Source: Seleniibacterium sp963677135 (GTDB lineage Bacteria; Desulfobacterota; Desulfuromonadia; Desulfuromonadales; Geopsychrobacteraceae). From it: 64,000 nt of DNA. Below, piece after piece: positions 24,887 through 34,764 of the stretch. Under the pieces are notes generated by a model. That model saw only the letters and a program-made list of their open reading frames with translations. It was not told the DNA's origin and made no database searches. How positions within the stretch are numbered: the stretch's first letter is position 1; the number at the start of each line of letters is the position of its first letter. The translations under genes were made by a program, and so were the position numbers. The stretch lies in assembly GCA_963677135.2 (NCBI GenBank), contig CAXXLS010000012.1:443689-507688 (forward strand), read 5' to 3'.

Positions 24887-26047
24887 ATGAAATCGAAATT
24901 TCTGGTCGGGATCATCATCCTGGCTCTTATCGGAACCGGCTATTATTTTTTTACCGGGCAGTCCCGGGTGACCCAGGCCCAGGCTCAGCAGCAGGGCGGG
25001 GGGCGGCCTCCCGTGGAGGTGTCGGTTTTCACGGTCCAGCCGCAGCAGGTTACCCTGACTCAGGATCTACCGGGGCGGACATCGTCTTACCAGATTGCCG
25101 AGATTCGTCCCCAGGTCACGGGCATTATCATCGACCGCCTGTTTACCGAAGGGAGTTTTGTCAAGGAAGGTCAGCAGCTCTACCAGATCGATCCGGCCCC
25201 GTACCAGGCCGCCTATGACAGTAAGGTCGCCGACCTGCGCAAGGCGGAAGCAAACCTGAAGTCGGTCGAGCCGAAAGTGGCGCGCTACCGTGAACTGGTC
25301 AATGTCGGTGGCGTCAGCCGTCAGAACTATGACGATGCCCTGGCGTCCCTGGAGCAGGCGAAGGCCGATATCGCGGTGGCCAAGGCGGCCGTGGCGACAG
25401 CCAGAATCAACCTCGACTATACCAAGGTGTTTGCCCCGATTTCCGGGCAGATCGGCAAATCCTCGGTAACCAAGGGAGCGCTGGTCACCGCCAACCAGGC
25501 GACGGCCCTGGCGACCATTCAGAACCTGAGCAAGGTTTATGTCGATGTCAGCCAGTCGAGTGCGGAGATCATGAAACTGCGCAAACAGTTTTCCGGGAAC
25601 AAGCAGGCCGGAAAAATGACGGCCGAACTGATTCTGGAAGGTGAAAATGAGCCCTATGCGCACCGGGGAGAGATTCAGTTTTCCGATGTGACTGTCGACG
25701 AGGGGACCGGGATGGTGCAACTGCGGATTCTCTTCCCCAATCCAGATCATTACCTGCTGCCCGGCCTGTTCGTCAAAGCCCGGGTGGCCCAGAGCAGGCT
25801 CGACAATGCCATGATCGTGCCTCAGCAAGCCGTGGTCAGGAGCGCTGGCGGGGCGACGACGGTCTGGGCCGTAGGCGTTGACAATGTTGTCAATCCTCGT
25901 CCGGTGAAGGTCTCCCGGGCCATCGGCGACAAGTGGCTGGTCGAATCCGGGCTGGCCGCCGGGGACAAGGTGGTGGTTGCCGGCCTGCAGAAAATTGCTC
26001 CCGGTGCAACCGTGGTACCGGTGGAAATGACAACTTCAGCGCAGTAA
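24887..26047 (+). CDS. RND membrane fusion protein, AcrA/MexA type (second system)
   Basis: 386-aa adaptor with an N-terminal membrane helix (residues about 4-24; no lipobox Cys, so not an AcrA-style lipoprotein). Lipoyl half PQVTGIIIDRLFTEGSFVKEG at about 75-95, a short alpha-hairpin, second lipoyl half YTKVFAPISGQIGKSSVTKG, then beta-barrel and membrane-proximal domains ending IAPGATVVPVEM. RBS GCAGGAGAAAG precedes the ATG. It is followed by the permease 16 bp later. Confidence 0.93.
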   Translation: MKSKFLVGIIILALIGTGYYFFTGQSRVTQAQAQQQGGGRPPVEVSVFTVQPQQVTLTQDLPGRTSSYQIAEIRPQVTGIIIDRLFTEGSFVKEGQQLYQIDPAPYQAAYDSKVADLRKAEANLKSVEPKVARYRELVNVGGVSRQNYDDALASLEQAKADIAVAKAAVATARINLDYTKVFAPISGQIGKSSVTKGALVTANQATALATIQNLSKVYVDVSQSSAEIMKLRKQFSGNKQAGKMTAELILEGENEPYAHRGEIQFSDVTVDEGTGMVQLRILFPNPDHYLLPGLFVKARVAQSRLDNAMIVPQQAVVRSAGGATTVWAVGVDNVVNPRPVKVSRAIGDKWLVESGLAAGDKVVVAGLQKIAPGATVVPVEMTTSAQ

Positions 26048-26063
26048 CGACAGGATAACAGCA

Positions 26064-29000
26064 ATGCCCAGATTTTTTATTGAAAGGCCCATTTTCGCAT
26101 GGGTCATCGCCATCGTTATCATGCTCGGAGGGGTGTTCGCCATAGAAACTCTTCCGGTGGAACAGTACCCGGAGATTGCGCCTCCCAGCGTGACCGTCAG
26201 CGCCTCGTATCCAGGCGCTTCGGCGGAAGTTCTGGAAAACAGTGTCACCCAGATTATCGAGCAGAGTCTGACCGGTATCGATTATCTGCGTTATTTTGCC
26301 TCATCGAGTGATTCCAACGGTAACCTGCAGATTACCCTGACGTTCGAGCCGGAGGCCGATCCGGATATCGCCCAAGTCCAGGTCCAGAACAAGGTCTCCG
26401 GGGTGACCAGCCTGCTGCCGCAGACGGTTCAGCAGCTCGGAGTCACCGTCAAGAAATCCTCGTCCAGCTTCCTCATGGTTATCGGTATCTATTCGACGGA
26501 TGACAGTGTCACAGAATATGAGATCAGTGATTATATGAAAGCGAAGATGTCCGAGCCGATCAGCCGGATCAACGGGGTTGGCGACGTGACTGTCTTTGGC
26601 GCTGAGAACTCAATGCGTATCTGGCTCAATCCTGAGCAGTTGCACAGCTACAACCTGATGCCGTCCGATGTCAAAGCGGCTGTTCAGGCCCAGAACGTCG
26701 AGGTGACTGCCGGCCAGTTGGGCGGTGCTCCGGCGGTGTCCGGGCAACAGCTTAACGCCTCAATCAAGGCGATGTCCAAGCTGGAGACCGTGGAAGATTT
26801 TGAAAACATTCTGCTCAAGGTCAATACTGACGGCTCGCAGGTTCGCTTGCGGGATGTCGCCCGGGTTGAGCTGGGTTCCCAGTCCTATTCACGAATCGCC
26901 CGTTTCAACGGCAAGCCGGCCAGTGGGATGGGGATTTATCTCGGAACCGGGGCCAACGCTTTGGATACGGCAGCTGCCGTCAAGGCAAAAGTGAAGGACC
27001 TGCAGCAGTACATGCCGGAAAGTTACCAGGTGGTTTTCCCTTATGACACGACTCCGTTCGTCGAACTGTCGATTCACGAGGTTTTCAAGACCCTGGTTGA
27101 AGCCATTATCCTGGTCTTCTTCGTCATGTATCTGTTCCTGCAGAATTTTCGGGCGACCCTGATTCCGACTATCGCTGTTCCGGTTGTGCTGCTCGGGACC
27201 TTCGGGGTGCTGGCGGCCTTCGGCTATTCCATCAACGTGCTGACTATGTTCGCCATGGTTCTGGCCATCGGACTGCTGGTCGATGACGCCATCGTGGTGG
27301 TCGAAAACGTCGAGCGGGTAATGAGTGAAGAGGGCCTGCCGCCGAAAGAGGCAACCAAAAAATCCATGAGCCAGATCACCGGGGCCCTGGTCGGCATCGC
27401 CATGGTTCTTTCGGCGGTTTTTGTCCCGATGGCCTTCTTCAGCGGTTCCACCGGTGCCATTTACCGCCAGTTCTCCATTACCATCGTTTCCGCCATGGCG
27501 TTGTCTGTTCTCGTCGCCATGATTCTGACCCCGGCGTTGTGCGCGACCATGCTCAAACCGGTTGAAAAAGGGCACAACCTGAAAAAGCGTGGCTTCTTCG
27601 GCTGGTTTAACCGAACGTTTGAAAGCGGGAAACGCGGTTACCGCAAAAGTGTCGGTTTTGTCGCCGCCCGCTCCATTGCGTTCTTCCTGATTTACCTGAT
27701 TGTCGTCGGAGGTCTGATGTACATGTTCAGAAGCCTGCCGACCGCTTTTTTGCCTGATGAAGACCAGGGCATTATGATGCTGATGATTCAGGCGCCGCCG
27801 GGAGCGACCCTGGAGCGGACCCGGGAAAGTGCCAAGCTGGTTGAAGAGTACTTCCTGACCCAGGAAAAGGAGAACGTCGAAAGTATCTTTACCGCCACTG
27901 GTTTCAGTTTTGCCGGTCAGGGGCAGAACGTTGGGCTCGGTTTTGTCCGACTCAAGGACTGGAGCGAGCGGCAGCGGGCCGATCAGACGGCCCAGGCTAT
28001 CGCCCAGCGGGCTTTCGTCAAGCTGTTTATTATGAACGGCATCAAGGATGCCAATGTCTACACCTTTACTCCGCCGCCGATCCCTGCCCTGGGCAATGCC
28101 AGCGGTTTCAACTTCAAGCTGGTTGACCAGGGCAATCTTGGGCACGAGTCCCTGCTGCAGGCGCGTAATATGATGCTCGGTATGGCTGCCCAGGACAGCC
28201 GGCTGACGAACGTCCGTCCCAACGGTATGTCGGACGTGCCCCAGTACAAGCTGGATATTGACCAGGAAAAAGCCTCGGCTCTGGGCGTTTCGATTTCCGA
28301 CATCACCAACACCCTGGGGATCGCCTGGGGATCTTCCTACGTCAACGACTTTATCGATGAAGGGCGAATCAAGAAGGTCTACATGCAGGGGGATGCCCCA
28401 TACCGCATGTTGCCCGAGGATATCGAGCGCTGGTATGTGCGGAACGCCCGGGGGGATATGGTTCCTTTTGCCTCGTTTGTCAGCGGTGCCTGGGAGTATG
28501 GCTCACCCCGTCTCGAACGGCATAATGGCCGCTCCTCCATGGAAATTCAGGGTGCTCCGGCAGCGGGAGTCAGTTCCGGCGTCGCCATGGCCGCTATTGA
28601 AGACATGGCGGAAAAGCTGCCGGCTGGTATCGGGCTGGAATGGACTGGTATCTCTTACGAGGAACGTCTGGCCGGGTCCCAGACCACCATGCTGTACGCA
28701 GTCTCTCTGTTGATTGTTTTCCTCTGCCTGGCCGCCCTGTATGAAAGCTGGACGATTCCGTTTGCGGTCATGCTGATCGTGCCCCTCGGCATTATCGGAA
28801 CCGTGGCCGCGACCACGTTTGTCGGGCTGTCCAACGACGTCTACTTCCAGATCGCCCTGCTGACCACCATCGGCCTGGTGGCCAAAAACGCGATCCTGAT
28901 CGTCGAGTTCGCCAAGAGCCTCTACGAAAGCGGCCGCAGTGTTATCGTCTCGGCCATGCTCGCGGCCGAGCAGCGGCTGCGGCCGATTCTGATGACCTCC

Positions 29001-29222
29001 ATGGCGTTCATTCTTGGCGTTACGCCCCTGGCGATTGCCAACGGAGCCGGCTCGGCCAGTCAGAATGCTATCGGCATCGGGGTTATCGGGGGGATGATCG
29101 GGGCGACGACCCTGGCTATCGTCTACGTTCCGATGTATTTTATCATCATCGAAAAATGGTCCATGACCAGAAAACGCAAAGCCAAAAAAATCACCGAAAA
29201 AGAGGTCAGCCATGCCGAATAA
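26064..29222 (+). CDS. RND multidrug efflux permease, AcrB/HAE1 type (second system)
   Basis: 1052-aa proton-driven exporter of hydrophobic and amphipathic compounds, homologous to AcrB/MexB along its length. It opens MPRFFIERPIFAWVIAIVIM, typical of the HAE1 family. The proton-relay Asp pair is in IGLLVDDAIVVVENVERVM (about residue 405), and a Lys lies in the helix-10 region (LVAKNAILIVEF). The pore and funnel domains and the docking domain are complete. It overlaps the outer membrane factor gene by 11 bp. The drug-type assignment comes from the family; real substrates are unknown. Confidence 0.95.
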   Translation: MPRFFIERPIFAWVIAIVIMLGGVFAIETLPVEQYPEIAPPSVTVSASYPGASAEVLENSVTQIIEQSLTGIDYLRYFASSSDSNGNLQITLTFEPEADPDIAQVQVQNKVSGVTSLLPQTVQQLGVTVKKSSSSFLMVIGIYSTDDSVTEYEISDYMKAKMSEPISRINGVGDVTVFGAENSMRIWLNPEQLHSYNLMPSDVKAAVQAQNVEVTAGQLGGAPAVSGQQLNASIKAMSKLETVEDFENILLKVNTDGSQVRLRDVARVELGSQSYSRIARFNGKPASGMGIYLGTGANALDTAAAVKAKVKDLQQYMPESYQVVFPYDTTPFVELSIHEVFKTLVEAIILVFFVMYLFLQNFRATLIPTIAVPVVLLGTFGVLAAFGYSINVLTMFAMVLAIGLLVDDAIVVVENVERVMSEEGLPPKEATKKSMSQITGALVGIAMVLSAVFVPMAFFSGSTGAIYRQFSITIVSAMALSVLVAMILTPALCATMLKPVEKGHNLKKRGFFGWFNRTFESGKRGYRKSVGFVAARSIAFFLIYLIVVGGLMYMFRSLPTAFLPDEDQGIMMLMIQAPPGATLERTRESAKLVEEYFLTQEKENVESIFTATGFSFAGQGQNVGLGFVRLKDWSERQRADQTAQAIAQRAFVKLFIMNGIKDANVYTFTPPPIPALGNASGFNFKLVDQGNLGHESLLQARNMMLGMAAQDSRLTNVRPNGMSDVPQYKLDIDQEKASALGVSISDITNTLGIAWGSSYVNDFIDEGRIKKVYMQGDAPYRMLPEDIERWYVRNARGDMVPFASFVSGAWEYGSPRLERHNGRSSMEIQGAPAAGVSSGVAMAAIEDMAEKLPAGIGLEWTGISYEERLAGSQTTMLYAVSLLIVFLCLAALYESWTIPFAVMLIVPLGIIGTVAATTFVGLSNDVYFQIALLTTIGLVAKNAILIVEFAKSLYESGRSVIVSAMLAAEQRLRPILMTSMAFILGVTPLAIANGAGSASQNAIGIGVIGGMIGATTLAIVYVPMYFIIIEKWSMTRKRKAKKITEKEVSHAE

Positions 29223-30615
29223 ATCACTATCCCTGTTGCTGCTGGTCCTGCTGCTGGCCGGTTGCTCGATGACTCCTCAGTACCGGCAACCCCAGGCGCC
29301 GGTGGCTCAGAACTGGCCGACGGGAGATTCCTATCTGGAGAACGAAGCCGGGTTCCCTTCGGAGATCAGCTGGCAGGACTATGTTCAGTCGGCGACCTTG
29401 AAGGAGTTGATCGGCCGGGTTCTGGAGAATAACCGGGACCTGAAGGTTGCCGCTCTCAATATCGAGCAGGCCCAGGCGGCCTACCGGATTCAGAAAACGA
29501 ATCTGACGCCGACCATCACCGCCAACGGCAGCGCCACCCGGGCCGGGGTTCCTGATGATACCAGCACCACCGGCCGGGGCTATACCTATACCAGCGTCAG
29601 TGCCAATGTGGCGTTGGCCTCCTATGAACTCGATTTTTTCGGTCGGGTCCGCAGCCTCAACGAACAGGCCCTGGAAACCTACCTGGCTACCGAGGAGGCC
29701 CTGGTCAGCGCCCGCATCTCCCTGATTGCCGAGACGGCCAACGCCTACTTGGGGTATCTGGCGGATCAGAAACTGCTGCAACTGGCCAGGGAGACCCGCA
29801 ACACCCAGCAGGAGACCTATGAGGTGATCAAGCGCCAGTTCGAGGTCGGGTCGGCCACCCAGCTGGATGTCGCCCAGGCGGCTACGGCCGTTGAAAGCGC
29901 CCGGGTGTCTATCGCCCAGTACACCCGCCAGCTGGCCCAGGCTAGGAACGCTCTGGTCTATCTGGCTGGTGGCCCGGTGGATGACCTGCTGAACGGCGAC
30001 GAAACCATCGATTCCATCAGTTTCATGACCAATCTTCCGGCGGGGCTCCCCTCGGAGGTGCTCTTGTCCCGGCCGGATATCCGCCAGGCAGAACACCAGC
30101 TCAAAGCGGCCAATGCCGATATCGGTGCCGCCCGGGCCGCCCTCTATCCGACCATCAGCCTGACCGGTTCGTTTGGCCTGGCCAGTGACAGTCTGGACGG
30201 GCTGCTTCATTCCGGCGCCCGCTATGCCTGGAACTTTACGCCGTCCCTGACCATTCCGATCTTCAACCGCGGCCGATTGAAAGCCAGCCTGGCGGTAGCC
30301 GAGGTGAAGGAAAAAATCGCCGCGGCGCAATACGAGCAGGCCGTTCAGACCGCCTTCAGGGAGGTGGCCGATCAGCTGGCTGCCCGGGGGACCTACCAGG
30401 CCCAGCTTGATGCCCAGAACGCCCTGGTGGCGGCGACCGGGCAGGCTTACGAGCTGTCCCGGGCCCGCTATGAAAACGGCATCGATGATTTCCTGACCGT
30501 CCTTGATTCGCAGCGCTCCCTGTTTGCCGCACAGCAGGGTGCGGTCAGCGTCAAACAGGCCTATCTGGCCAATCTGGTCAGCCTCTATAAAGTCCTGGGG
30601 GGCGGGCAACTGTAG
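29212..30615 (+). CDS. Outer membrane efflux lipoprotein, NodT/OprM type (second system)
   Basis: 467 aa. The lipobox LLAGCSMTPQY puts the lipidated Cys at about residue 18. Two tandem OEP repeats follow, each with coiled helices and beta strands (for example FEVGSATQLDVAQAATAVE and YENGIDDFLTVLDSQRSLF). The closing segment KQAYLANLVSLYKVLGGGQ is typical of NodT-family channels. The start overlaps the permease stop, and a strong terminator follows at 30652. It completes the four-gene pump operon. Confidence 0.94.
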   Translation: MPNKSLSLLLLVLLLAGCSMTPQYRQPQAPVAQNWPTGDSYLENEAGFPSEISWQDYVQSATLKELIGRVLENNRDLKVAALNIEQAQAAYRIQKTNLTPTITANGSATRAGVPDDTSTTGRGYTYTSVSANVALASYELDFFGRVRSLNEQALETYLATEEALVSARISLIAETANAYLGYLADQKLLQLARETRNTQQETYEVIKRQFEVGSATQLDVAQAATAVESARVSIAQYTRQLAQARNALVYLAGGPVDDLLNGDETIDSISFMTNLPAGLPSEVLLSRPDIRQAEHQLKAANADIGAARAALYPTISLTGSFGLASDSLDGLLHSGARYAWNFTPSLTIPIFNRGRLKASLAVAEVKEKIAAAQYEQAVQTAFREVADQLAARGTYQAQLDAQNALVAATGQAYELSRARYENGIDDFLTVLDSQRSLFAAQQGAVSVKQAYLANLVSLYKVLGGGQL

Positions 30616-30651
30616 GTAGGCTCGGCCCACACGCCCCGGGCCGGATCGTTC

Positions 30652-30690
30652 AACGCCCCGCAATCTCTTTGATTGCGGGGCGTTTTATTT
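30652..30690 (+). terminator. Strong rho-independent terminator of the second RND operon
   Basis: Perfect 14-bp stem AACGCCCCGCAATC/GATTGCGGGGCGTT with a TCTTT loop and a following TTATTT, 37 bp after the outer membrane factor stop. Confidence 0.92.
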
Positions 30691-30770
30691 GGTCGGCCGG
30701 GCCATTGTCGTCTGGGGCATGGTGGGCTCACCACGGGTCGGTCGCCCGGTCGCTCTGGGGACCGTCTCGC

Positions 30771-31955
30771 CTAATATTCAGGATTCAGCCCCTTGGAAAT
30801 CCTTCCCCAGAGCAACAGAACGAACAGAGATATGGACAGAGTCATCAGGCTGAAAACCAGGGTCGGACGGGTCCAGTGCAGGGTGACGAAAGCCATGCAG
30901 GCAGCCCCGGCAATAAACTGGTAAAACACCAGCAGGGAAGAGGCTGACCCGACATCGGTTTTCACCAGGCCGAGGAGCAGGGATCCGCTGCTGGGACGAC
31001 TCAGACCGGTGAAAAAAGAGAAGATCGCGATAAAAAACAGAAAGAACAGGTAATGCTGGCGGGAGAACAGGCACAGTCCGGCCCCGCCGACGATACAGCC
31101 GAAAATGGCGAAGGTCAGGATGGCCTTGTCATCGTATTTTCTGATGAGTTTTGAAGAAGTGAAGGCTCCGGTCATGGACACCAGGGCATTCAGACCGAAC
31201 AGCAGGCTGAAGGTGGTTTCCGAAAGGCCATGGATCGAAATATAGAAAATCGGCGAAAAGGCGATGTAGCCATAAAAGGGGATCACCAGGAGTCCCATGC
31301 TGAGCCCGGCCAAAAGAAACGACCGATTGTGCAGGTGGATACTGTAGCGGCTGACCAGTTGTCTCAGGCTGATATCGAGCTTGTCCCGGTTGCTTTCCCG
31401 GGTGGTGAAGGTCACCATCAGGGTGATGGCGACCAGGGTGCCCTGAAGGATGAAAATAAATCGCCAGCTGCCAACCTTGAGGATCAAGGCTCCCAGCAGC
31501 GGGGCGATCATGGGCGCGACGGCAACCAGGGTCATGATATAGGCGAGGGCCCTCTGTCGTTCGGTGCCCCTGAATCGATCGCGGACAATCGCCATGACGA
31601 TGGCCGCCGGGGCTCCCGCACCGAGCCCCTGGAGAATTCTGAAAACGATCAGCTGCCAGGGGTTCTGGGCGGCCGCGCACAAAAAGGAGGCCCCGACAAA
31701 GAGAGCCAGACCGCCGATCAGAATCGGCTTGCGGCCGTACTTGTCCGACAGGGATCCGGAAATCAGGATAAACAGGCTGAAAGCCATGAACCACAGAACC
31801 AGGGTCAGGTTGATCAGATCCTTGCCGACGCCCCATCCCGCTGCGATCTGGGGGATTGCCGAAAGGTACATGTCGGTGGCCAGCGGCGCGGTCATCGCCA
31901 GGGTTGCCAGGTAAATAACGTAAAGGGCCTTACTGCGTTCGTACAAATATTTCAC
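30771..31955 (-). CDS. MFS drug-resistance transporter, Bcr/CflA type
   Basis: 394-aa, 12-helix proton antiporter. The Bcr/CflA subgroup shows in TDMYLSAIPQIA near helix 1 and the loop 2-3 motif GSLSDKYGRKPILIGG. Helix 5 (motif C region) lies around APAAIVMAIVRD. The open frame runs up to 32231, but those extra 92 residues have no membrane-protein character. The start is therefore set at the GTG at 31955, with CAGGAT upstream. It converges on the terminator of the RND operon. The gap 31956-32227 shows no gene. Confidence 0.88.
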   Translation of the reverse strand: MKYLYERSKALYVIYLATLAMTAPLATDMYLSAIPQIAAGWGVGKDLINLTLVLWFMAFSLFILISGSLSDKYGRKPILIGGLALFVGASFLCAAAQNPWQLIVFRILQGLGAGAPAAIVMAIVRDRFRGTERQRALAYIMTLVAVAPMIAPLLGALILKVGSWRFIFILQGTLVAITLMVTFTTRESNRDKLDISLRQLVSRYSIHLHNRSFLLAGLSMGLLVIPFYGYIAFSPIFYISIHGLSETTFSLLFGLNALVSMTGAFTSSKLIRKYDDKAILTFAIFGCIVGGAGLCLFSRQHYLFFLFFIAIFSFFTGLSRPSSGSLLLGLVKTDVGSASSLLVFYQFIAGAACMAFVTLHWTRPTLVFSLMTLSISLFVLLLWGRISKGLNPEY

Positions 31956-32227
31956 GGGGACATCCTGAAGAGTCGCTCTAAGCCATGGGTCCGCTCGCGG
32001 GGACCGCTTTCGCGCAAGAGAAACTCTTGTGCTGATAGGGAGTATGGTTCGTATTCTTACCAAAGGGCTTTCTCGAGAAGGGCTCGCCTCACCCCGTGCC
32101 GAGTACTGTCCTCCCCCAGGGAAGGGGGGGGCGCTTCTGGCCCGCAATGGACCGAATATTCCACTATCCACTTTTTGGGTTAAAAAACGGTTAAAATCTA
32201 GGGATGAATTGCCAGCTGCGGGGATTG

Positions 32228-32728
32228 TCAATTCTGCTGCAGGTTCGGTTTGAGACTTTTGAGCCGGAATTTACCATCTTTGAGCAGGGGCAGAATCAGC
32301 AGGCTGCTGATCAGTTTGATCAGGGTCTGCCCCCAGATGGCCGGCCAGACCGGTCCGAAGGCCAGCAGCACGAAAACCATCGAATCCAGGGGGGTGGAAA
32401 TCAGATTGCTGAGGACCAGGCGTTTTTCAACGCCGCCTCTGGTTCTGGTATAGATGGCCCAGTCGCAGAACTCCGCCACCAGAAAGGCACTGATCGATGC
32501 CAGGGCCAGATGGATGTTGAACGCCAGGGTCACGCCCGAAGCGGCCAGCATCCAGATCCAGCAGCCGTACTTGCCGTAACGCTCCTGGACCAGGTCCCGG
32601 GCGGAAAAAGTCAGCCCGATAGCGATCGCCCCGGCGGGAAAACTGATGCCGAGAACGGTGACGATGCCAAAGGTATTGACCAGAACGTTGGCGAGAACAA
32701 TGGAAAACAGATAAAACAGACCGCTCAT
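32228..32728 (-). CDS. VUT-family membrane protein, probable queuosine-precursor transporter (YhhQ-like)
   Basis: 166-aa inner-membrane protein with about five hydrophobic helices. The conserved VUT-family features are LTFSARDLVQERYGK after helix 2 and ISAFLVAEFCDWAIYTRTR, with the Glu-Phe-x-Asp pattern in a helix. YhhQ imports preQ0/preQ1 for tRNA queuosine; that substrate is inferred from the family. It lacks any neighbouring queuosine gene. RBS AAAGG precedes the ATG. No preQ1 riboswitch could be identified in the 218 bp before it. Confidence 0.82.
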   Translation of the reverse strand: MSGLFYLFSIVLANVLVNTFGIVTVLGISFPAGAIAIGLTFSARDLVQERYGKYGCWIWMLAASGVTLAFNIHLALASISAFLVAEFCDWAIYTRTRGGVEKRLVLSNLISTPLDSMVFVLLAFGPVWPAIWGQTLIKLISSLLILPLLKDGKFRLKSLKPNLQQN

Positions 32729-32946
32729 TTACAGGGACCTTTCACAATGTACATTCTTCTTAAAATGACTATCTATGCCGCCGAGGATTCTTCAATTCTT
32801 TTGTTTTCTTCGGCAGTCCGGCAAATCAGAATACCGGGTCTGGTGTTTCATGGCTAGTCCCCGGGCAAAAATATTACCAGATTGGTCATTTTTTCCGGGG
32901 AGCACAAGAAGCCCGCTGCTCGCGGAGGGTGGAATGAAAAAGAGAC

Positions 32947-34593
32947 TCAGATCCGGCAGACGTTACGGCTGAGTTCTTCGATCAGCACATCATAATTTTC
33001 CGAATAATCGACCGGGACATCGATCAGGTGGACGCCGCCGGTGTTGAAGCAGGCTTCCAGCAGCTCCGTCAGCTGCCCGGTGGCTGTCAGCCGGTGTCCG
33101 TGGGCCCCAAAACTTCGGGCAAAAGTGACGAAATCCGGATTGCCGAAGTCGAGGCCGTAGTGCTGGTGACCCATGGCCGATTGTTTCCACTTGATCATTC
33201 CGTAAGCGTTGTCGTTCAGAATCATGACAACCAGGTTGAGTTTGAGACGAACGGCTGTTTCCAGCTCCTGGCAGTTCATCATGAAACCGCCGTCGCCGTT
33301 GATGGAAAGGACGCGCCGCTTGGGCCACAGCCTGGCCACTTCCATGGCGGACGGCAGGCCGGCACCCATGGTCGCCAGGGCGTTATCCAGCAGTACGGTA
33401 TTCGGTTGCGATGCCAGGTAGTTGCGGGCGAACCAGATTTTGTAGATCCCGTTATCCAGCGCGATGACGCCATTCTCAGGCATCACTCTGCGCACATCGG
33501 CCACCAGGCGCTGGGGCTTGATCGGAAAATCGTCGGCATCTGACTTCTTTTTGATGTGCTCATCCAGGTGGGCCTTGATCTTGCGGAAGTATTCGCAGCC
33601 CTGAGCCAGGGCGCCCACCTGTTCAGAGAGCCGGGTCACACTGGAGGCAATGTCGCCGACGACTTCGTGCTGGGGAAAGTAGACGTTGTCGACAACGGCT
33701 GAATTGAAATTGACATGAATAACCTGCTTGCCGCCATGTTCCATGAAAAAGGGAGGTTTCTCGACGACATCGTGACCGACATTGATGACCAGGTCGGCGC
33801 GGTCGATGGCGCAGTGGATATAGTCCCGGTCGGAGAGAGCCGCGGTTCCCAGGCAGAGTGGATTGTTTTCATCGATGACCCCCTTGCCCATCTGGGTCGT
33901 GAAAAAGTGGATGCCAGATGTTTTGACGAATTCGTTCAGCGCTTCGCCGACTCTTTTACGGTTGCCGCCGGCGCCGATCATCAGCAGAGGATAGTGGGCC
34001 TGCCGGATCATCTCCGCGGCTTCATTGATCACCTTGTCGGTGGCTTCCGGGCGATAAACCTGGCTTAAGGGAAAAACCGGGGGCGTCCCGTCACCGGCAG
34101 TCTCTGCGGCAATATCTTCCGGCAGTTCCAGGTGCACCGCTCCGGGACGTTCCTCCTGAGCCACCCGGAAGGCTTCTCTGACCATGGAAGGGATCAGGTT
34201 GATGTTGACAACCTGGCGGTTGTACTTGGTCAGCGGGTCCATCATGCTGACGATATCAATGATCTGGAAGTGCCCCTGTTTGCTCAGCTTGATCGGTTTT
34301 TGAGCGGTAATCATCAGCATGGGAAAGGCGCCGAGCTGGGCGTAGGCGGCGCCGGTCACCAGGTTGGTGGCACCGGGACCCAGGGTCGACAGGCAGACAC
34401 CCGCTTTCCCGGTCAGCCGACCGTAGGTTGCGGCCATGAAGGCGGCTCCCTGCTCATGGCGGGTCAGGATAAGGCGAATTGAAGAACGGCGCAGGGCTTC
34501 CAGGAGGTCGAGGTTCTCTTCGCCGGGAACTCCGTAAATGATCTCAACCCCCTCGTTTTCAAGAGCTTTTACAAAAAGGTCGGCAGCATTCAT
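32947..34593 (-). CDS. Acetolactate synthase large-subunit-like TPP enzyme
   Basis: 548-aa thiamine-diphosphate enzyme that would condense two pyruvates into acetolactate. N-terminal PYR domain with IIYGVPGEENLDLLEAL and the catalytic Glu in TRHEQGAAFMAATYGR; central domain; C-terminal PP domain with the TPP-Mg motif GDGGFMMNCQELETAVRLKL and LNDNAYGMIKWKQ. No small regulatory subunit gene (ilvN) is adjacent and no alsD follows, so it may be a catabolic acetolactate synthase or a relative acting on another 2-oxo acid. GAGGAT precedes the ATG. It stands alone. Confidence 0.85.
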   Translation of the reverse strand: MNAADLFVKALENEGVEIIYGVPGEENLDLLEALRRSSIRLILTRHEQGAAFMAATYGRLTGKAGVCLSTLGPGATNLVTGAAYAQLGAFPMLMITAQKPIKLSKQGHFQIIDIVSMMDPLTKYNRQVVNINLIPSMVREAFRVAQEERPGAVHLELPEDIAAETAGDGTPPVFPLSQVYRPEATDKVINEAAEMIRQAHYPLLMIGAGGNRKRVGEALNEFVKTSGIHFFTTQMGKGVIDENNPLCLGTAALSDRDYIHCAIDRADLVINVGHDVVEKPPFFMEHGGKQVIHVNFNSAVVDNVYFPQHEVVGDIASSVTRLSEQVGALAQGCEYFRKIKAHLDEHIKKKSDADDFPIKPQRLVADVRRVMPENGVIALDNGIYKIWFARNYLASQPNTVLLDNALATMGAGLPSAMEVARLWPKRRVLSINGDGGFMMNCQELETAVRLKLNLVVMILNDNAYGMIKWKQSAMGHQHYGLDFGNPDFVTFARSFGAHGHRLTATGQLTELLEACFNTGGVHLIDVPVDYSENYDVLIEELSRNVCRI

Positions 34594-34764
34594 ATGACAA
34601 TCCTCGGTACGGGAAACGCTGTACTCAGAAAATCAGGATCCGGGATGGCGGGCATCGACACGCTCTTGTCATCGGCCGTCGCCGGTCCGGAACCCGGAAT
34701 CAGGTCCATTCGAATATCATGAATGCTTCCGAACGTTTTCGCAACCTTCGCCCCTGTTTATAGG

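Noticed and set aside
30771..32231. The full 486-aa reading of the MFS gene
   Set aside because: The first 92 residues are Arg/Ser/Pro-rich and not membrane-like; the GTG at 31955 has a ribosome-binding site and gives normal family length.
32729..32946. A preQ1 riboswitch before the YhhQ-like gene
   Set aside because: None of the known preQ1 class motifs is recognisable in the 218-bp gap.
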